A program made the position numbers and the translations under genes. 64,000 nucleotides of DNA. Source: Nipponacmea schrenckii. Its lineage: Eukaryota; Mollusca; Gastropoda; Lottiidae. Each line of letters starts with the position of its first letter. The stretch's first letter is position 1. Of the stretch, positions 58,481 to 64,000 are shown one piece after another. The stretch spans positions 42,846,722 through 42,910,721 of the forward strand of contig CM060199.1 of assembly GCA_030562195.1 (NCBI GenBank), written 5' to 3'. Under the pieces are notes generated by a model that worked only from the letters and a program-made list of their open reading frames with translations, did not search any database and was not told where the DNA came from.

Positions 58481-61400
58481 CCACATTATGTATCATAAAA
58501 AGTAACTGCTTAGCATTAAAATAGAATTTAAACTATTAGAACTAATAGAGTTGTTTATTTTCAGTAACATTCAGGATTAGTTCGTCCAAAGCAACAGAAG
58601 GACAGAAATAATTTCAAACAAACGTATTACTTACCAGAAACTTGGAAGAAATTGTTTCACAAATTAAATGCAAAATGGATCTGTTGTACCAATCTCCTGG
58701 AGGATTACAAAATATTCCAAACACGGAAAAGGAATTGAAGAAGTCATCTAATAGCAAAAGTAATATACAATTACAAATGCCTTTTTTTAATTAAATTTGT
58801 ATCATTTAAAAAAGATTTGTTTTCTGAACAGTAACCATTAGGATTCATTCATTCATTAAACACAAATTCAGATCCCAATTTTTCAACAACAAAAAATAAT
58901 TGTAGCAATGGCCAAATTTTGAATTTATATAGGCCTTATTATTGTGAAAGTTACTACCAGGTGACATTTACCTTGTCAAGGCTTGATAGATAATTTTGTT
59001 AATAAATTTCAGTGAATTTCAATGGGCTACTTCCTTATGACCTTCTACAGATGACTATAAGGGTCCAGAACAACCAAAAGACAGCAATGATTTAAGTCAT
59101 TTTTTTACTTACGAAAAATATAAAGAAAATGTTCAACAAAATAAAATGAAGATGTTCAGCTATAGCAATAGATATGTTAAGTACAGCACTATACCGGCTT
59201 AAGACAACTAATTCTTTCAAATACTGAAATGAAATTGTAAAGGAGAATATAAAATAAATCCGTGACAGGTATTGTTGTGATGACCCAAGTGATGACACCA
59301 ATTTTTAATTATTAAGATGTGTTTACATTCCAAAAGATATTAAAATCTTAAGGTCTTACCTATTTCAAAAAATTAAATCAATTCTTATAATTGAAAAAAA
59401 TAATATATTGCATTCAGGAGTGTGCTTACTGGATAAGTATTACAAGCAAAGACCGGTTAACGGCTAAATATCCACTGCTATAAGCAAACATACCAATTTC
59501 TTGTATGAATATAAAATATAACTTGTCAATGGGTGTTTTTTGTTGTTTCTATTCATTATTATTTATAACAAGAAAAGACGTATATCTGCACGTGTTCGCG
59601 TCACAGTCATTTTCAATGAATTACCTTATACAAAGGTAAAATTTAAATAAAACTTACCCCCTAAAAGCTTCAAAGCAATTCAAAATAAACTGAGAAAACT
59701 TTGATAAGTTCTTGACACACTTGGAACTTCACTTCGACAAATTCAATATAATTTTCAACGAAAGTTTCGATTTCCGGTAGGAAATGCACGAATATTAGTC
59801 GAATCGACCCCCGGTTATTTCATCACATTAATTATAGGCCTACTATTTCGACCAGCTATGGTAAAAAAAAAATTTTTTTACGTTCCAAATTCATTAAAAA
59901 TGTAAAGAACACAGCTGATAATAGTTATGATAGATCGACATTCAAATTTTTCACGTAATAGCGTAATTTTCACTTCACCATGCAGAAACATATTAAGACT
60001 AATCCACCTTGAAATGTGTGCTCGATTGGTGATTCTGTACGATTGGTTCATGACACGTTCACGTTCTATGTGTGCTTAAAAAATATTTAGACAAAATTAA
60101 AAACATCACATAAATGTGTAGAAGGAATAGACGGAACAGTGTTTTTACATTGTTGTTAAAAGTTCTGATGGTAATATTTAATTATTCACCTTAAATAATG
60201 AAATCGTATTTCTGACCTAATATTTTATATAGAGAGACATCAAATAAATAGCGCGCCTTTACATCTTAAAGATGATATAGCAAAGAGTTGCGCCTCTTAG
60301 ACCATTAGCTGAAACCCATATCTTGTAGATTGCCCAAAAGAAAAGCATTAAAGATGTCTCTTTTTAGATAAAATTCGCAATTTTCAAATGGCGATAAAAG
60401 CCGAAGTATACATACTACAACAAACATAAATATATCATTGGACAGATGATGTCACAGCTATCAAATGTGTTCTGATCAAAAGGTAATCTTAACAATATAA
60501 GACCTTTCAAAGTTTTCATAGTACATGTATTTAATCGTCAAAAAATCAAAATCAAAATTTAAATCGTCACAAGTCGGTTTCCTTATAGAGTTTAGAAATC
60601 GATTATCCCCGAGTTCCCATTTCGATTTAAAGAAAAAGCATAGCCAATAAAGCCGAAAGTGAAGATCACACAATAAAAGTGTACTTTTACTTCCGGGTTG
60701 TATTTTTTCAGTCCAATATCTTTGAATTGACTAAAGTTAAGTGCAAAAAAAATTCAAATACATTCAGTATTCCGAAAGTGAACATTTAACGTTAAAAACT
60801 GAATAACGTCGAAACCGTAAGTGATGTCGAAAGTTTGAAAATGGACTTAAGTCCACAATTAAAATATATCTACCCGTAAATTTGTAGATCGGTCTAAATG
60901 AAACTGTACAAGTTTACAAAAACTCAATAAAAACAAAAATAAACAATTCAGCATCAAATCTAAAAATTTGGATTAAGTATTAAACAAAAATGATGTGATT
61001 GAAATTGGTTTCAAAATTAAACTTAGACAAAATGGCGTCAAAATAAATTCATCAAATTTAGTCTCTCGGCATGTGCGGGAGAAATGTTAACAAAATATGT
61101 GTGACATGAAGAATTTTTTAACGTACTAATGAAGTGTTTTTAAAACTTTAAAACTGAATTTTTAGAAAGAACTCTTTGTGTGTGTATTTGTATCAATATA
61201 AACCATAATAAGAAATTTCGAAAAGAACAACTATCTTTGAAAATTCTTTGAACTCGTCCTCAGTCAATTTCTTCTAAATATATCATGTTCTTTAAGAAAA
61301 CAAACGTCAAATAAAACTAATTCGTGGTCTATGGGACGTTACACTTTATGATTCAATATTTGAGATTTCAAATTGATTTCGGATTTCATTTGCTGTTCAG

Positions 61401-62045
61401 ATACGTTAATAATTTTAATCCGTTTATTTATTCTTTAACATCTATTATTTTCATTTAGGGCTAGGAACATATAATCCCAAAATTTGTCGTAAGTTACCAC
61501 ACTATAAGAAAGAAATATCAAATGAATAGCGCAGCTGTACATATACAAGCATGTATTGTGTGGAGTTGCGTCCCTTAGACCAGAATTCCGATGAACTGGC
61601 TTAAGAGATAATATTTAGAATTCTAACTGTCATAATTTTCTTTCATTATAACATATTGTACTTTTCCACAAAGAAAAGAAATGCCATAATGCCATTCATT
61701 TCAGATATATAATAACTTAAAATCATATAAAGATTTTTCTCTTATCATGCCAATTTGGCATTCATTATTATTTTCCCAAAACTCATATAGTATTGCTTAA
61801 TTTGTCAAATTGATTTCAGATTTCATTAACTTTCCAGAATCAATTATTCTTTTTAGTCTGGTTTATTTATTATTTAATATCTATATTAATTTAGGTAGTA
61901 GGAACATTGGATCCTGCAATTTGTCTTTAGTCGCCAGGGTAAAACATCACATAAATAGCGCGGCTTAACATTTTAAAGTTTATATTGAATAGAGTTCCGT
62001 CCCTTAGACCACTATTACACTCAACTGTATATTGTTGTTGCTTAA

Positions 62046-62617
62046 AGCTGAACTCCTGTTATAAAAATAAATTAAATAATTAATAAAAAAAAATCTTATC
62101 CGCCATACTTGTTTCAAACTTAAAACAAGTATGGCGTCTTCCACTCCCATTAAAACCTCAAATATGGTCACGCTTCGCTTCACTCTGACTCGGCATCGAC
62201 AACTGTGAACTTCGATGTCGTGACATTATTTATACATTGTACGTGGCAGAAACTACTAGTATTTACAGCGGATCGACTTGGACATTTCTATAACAGACGA
62301 AAAAATCAACCAAAATTATGTCTCAACAAAATTTGTATTTCGCTCTCTTCAAACACATTATTCAACCATATCGTTGTTGACATTTGCACTATATCATAAA
62401 GGGAGGCAACCATTATTAGTAGTTTCTGCCATGTACAATGTATAAACAGCGAAGTTCACAGTGGTCGATACCGAGTCAGAGTGAAGCGAAGCGTGACCAT
62501 ATTTTAGGTTTTGATGGGAGTGGCAGACGCCATACTTGTTTGAAGATTGAAACAAGTATGGCGGATAAGATTTTTTTTATTAATTACTTAATTAATTTTT
62601 ATAACAGGAGTTCAGCT
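62046..62617. mobile_element. MITE-3: foldback element with TTAA duplication (572 bp)
   Basis: Very long inverted arms (about 190 bp each) begin AGCTGAACTCCTGTTATAAA and end with its complement. They are flanked by TTAA at 62042-62045 and 62618-62621. Within the arms is a nested inverted pair around CCGCCATACTTGTTT. An empty site survives in the related sequence at about 8515-8535 (TCTCTTAAGCAA). Open frames across 62205-62707 have no recognisable product. Confidence 0.88.
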
Positions 62618-62721
62618 TTAAGAGATGGAAATCAAATTTCTAAAGGTTGTAATTTCCTTCCAAATATTCCATATCATACATCGTCCACAACGAGAAATAC
62701 ACAATAATCCCTTTTATTTAA

Positions 62722-63192
62722 AGGGGCACAGGCTTGATTTGTTTCGGACAATCATCCGACAGCCTCAAACACATGAAATCTTTTGTTTAGCTAATCAGAC
62801 ATAGTCTACAGAGCTTACCTTTGAAATTTGAGCCTTCAAATCCATGGGTATACATATTTATCCGTGTTTGAAAATCATAATGTCTTAAGATATTACGAAC
62901 CTCCCGCCATATTGGAAAATCAAAGAGTTATAAATAGACTACTGAGCAGGCCCACACTGATAAAACAAAAAGAAAGTACATGTAATAACAATTGTAGATT
63001 TTGTCAACAGGACACACAATTTTCAGACTGACTGAAGACCAGCCGCGTACAGCACGGAAAAAAAATAAAAGTGAAATTTTTTAGGTATATTTCAAGGTAT
63101 TTTGCGATTTTCTTAGAGCTTGAGTATTTCTGAGGACTGTTTAAATGTAACAAAGGCCCAAAACGACCCCTAAAAATCAAGCCTGGGCCCCT
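62722..63192 (-). mobile_element. MITE-2, inverted copy with TTAA duplication (471 bp)
   Basis: Reverse complement of the element at 37500-37972, with ends AGGGGCACAGGCTTG and ..GCCCCT. It is flanked by TTAA (62718-62721, 63193-63196). The related HINE sequence near 8415-8435 has the empty site (ATATATCTTAAATAAAAGG on the opposite strand). Confidence 0.9.
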
Positions 63193-64000
63193 TTAAGATA
63201 TATAATAACTTAGAATCATTTTAACTGGTTGTAGAACGATTAAACTAAAAAATAATTTTGGATCGCTGAAACTCATATCTTGTAGATCGCCCAAACGTAA
63301 AGAACATTGAATAGACTGTTTTATAGGGAAAATTCGCAATTTTCAAATGGCGATAAAATCGGAAGTATACATTTTACAATAAAGCCTTATATATCATTGG
63401 ATAGATCTTCTCGAGAGCTATCACATTTGTACAGGTCAAAAGATCGTCTTAGGTCAACGTCACAATATACGACCTTTCAAAGGTTTTAAAAATTTTAATC
63501 GTAAAAAAATCAAAATCAAAATCAAAATTCAAAAATCGGTTTCCATATATATTTCGGCAATCGGTTATAGATTCTATATACATCAAAATAACACAAATCG
63601 AATTATCCCCCGAGACCCTATTTCGATTTAAAGAAAAACACGCACAGTTAGTATAGAAGAAATTACAAAATTTTGAAATTTTTAAACGCGCAATTTTGAT
63701 TACAATACCATGTGTGATATATTAATGGAGAGATGAGATTAAGCGTTAGAAGAATATGTGAGAAAATCTGACTTATCGAAATTAGGTCACGTGATAGAGC
63801 TCTTTAAAGTTAAAATTCGTGATTTTCAATTGGCTGCAAAACCGGAAGTAAACATCGGACAACAACACTGAAGATACCATTGGGTAGATATAATCAAGGG
63901 CAACAACTTTTGTTCAGGTCAAAAGGTCACCAAAGGTCACGGTTGCGAAATATGAACCTTGAAAGTTTTGATAATTTCTAAAAAATTTCAACCGGAAATA
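63193..64000 (-). mobile_element. HINE-A-like 5' region of the right Helentron
   Basis: On the minus strand it matches about 8400-8440 and 9740-10440 (and 15400-16110): TGACCT cluster, CACGTG box near 63795 and ACCGGAAGT near 63841. The element continues past the window end. Confidence 0.7.

Larger units (their letters stand above)
54216..60230 (-). other. Leader of right Helentron
   Basis: It is collinear (reversed) with the left leader, with many indels. On the minus strand the exon-like module TTTCATTTCAG..GTAAGT is retained near 59110-59240, and another near 56650-56720. CATTCCAG at 54342 is followed by a second acceptor-like TTATTTCAG at 54299, before the minisatellite and the coding frame. 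No protein-coding gene is seen. The open frame at 59092-59301 overlaps the exon-like block and has no domain. Confidence 0.5.
45388..64000 (-). mobile_element. Autonomous Helentron, right copy (nearly intact, 5' end outside window)
   Basis: On the minus strand the 3' end (45388-45430) is GCAACGCACTGC, TTCAGT, GCCGT..ACGGC, TCTAG. It is preceded by the G-rich tail shared with HINE family A. The coding region is 46011-53521, a minisatellite follows at 53603-54215, then a leader collinear with the left copy to about 60230, then HINE-A-like sequence to the window edge. By comparison with 9182-9790 the hairpin start should lie a few hundred bases beyond 64000. It carries right-specific insertions: a SINE pair (about 57 kb), a foldback MITE (62046-62617) and MITE-2 (62722-63192). 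Confidence 0.78.

Overview
The window is AT-rich metazoan nuclear DNA made almost entirely of transposable elements; I find no host gene that I can support. tRNA-derived SINEs, LINE debris, TTAA-flanked MITEs and very large Helitrons fit an invertebrate, and the repeat style (TGACCT/AGTCAAGTGCAATAAC sequence, SINE type) suggests a mollusc, perhaps a bivalve. The species call is an inference with low confidence. Two runs of exactly 500 N (4064-4563 and 42875-43374) are scaffold gaps of arbitrary size.

The main content is two very long autonomous Helitrons of the Helentron/Helitron2 type in opposite orientation. The left one (+, about 14637-32862, 18.2 kb) has both recognisable ends. The right one (-, 45388 to beyond 64000) runs off the window. 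Each has a long leader of several kb with exon-like modules, then a reading frame of about 2,500 codons. In order this encodes a putative cysteine protease resembling the peptidase C76 (tegument DUB-like) fold, an OTU cysteine protease, a lysine-rich 12-residue repeat array, a zinc-finger/Helitron-like N region, a HUH/Tyr Rep nuclease, a Pif1-type helicase and an exonuclease-endonuclease-phosphatase (EEP) domain. The left copy has several frame lesions and a deleted 5' coding end. The right copy shows one 2-nt frame lesion.

Around them are non-autonomous relatives (HINEs, 1.6-2.1 kb when complete). Each starts with a perfect hairpin, GTGGGACTTTGC..GCAAAGTCCCA or GCAGTGCGTTC..GAACGCACTGC, followed by a T tract. 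Each ends with the matching subterminal repeat, a short terminal hairpin and CTAG. From about 4.6 kb to the second gap they lie head to tail on the + strand, mostly joined as ..CTAG|TTG... Beyond the gap the order is reversed: a minus-strand HINE of another family directly follows the 3' end of the right Helentron. Because the gap lies where orientation flips, the inverted arrangement is not proven by contiguous sequence.

Younger insertions decorate this array: a HINE nested in the left Helentron, three different TTAA-target MITE families (four copies in all), a head-to-head pair of tRNA-derived SINEs, a 5'-truncated LINE 3' end, and a SINE at the left edge. Paralogous repeats within the window supply empty sites for most of them.

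Non-coding parts of the HINEs carry strongly conserved transcription-factor-like modules: ETS CCGGAAGT plus YY1-like GCCGCCATNTTG at a fixed 8-nt spacing, clusters of TGACCT nuclear-receptor half-sites, and a CACGTG box. They recur across families that are otherwise diverged.
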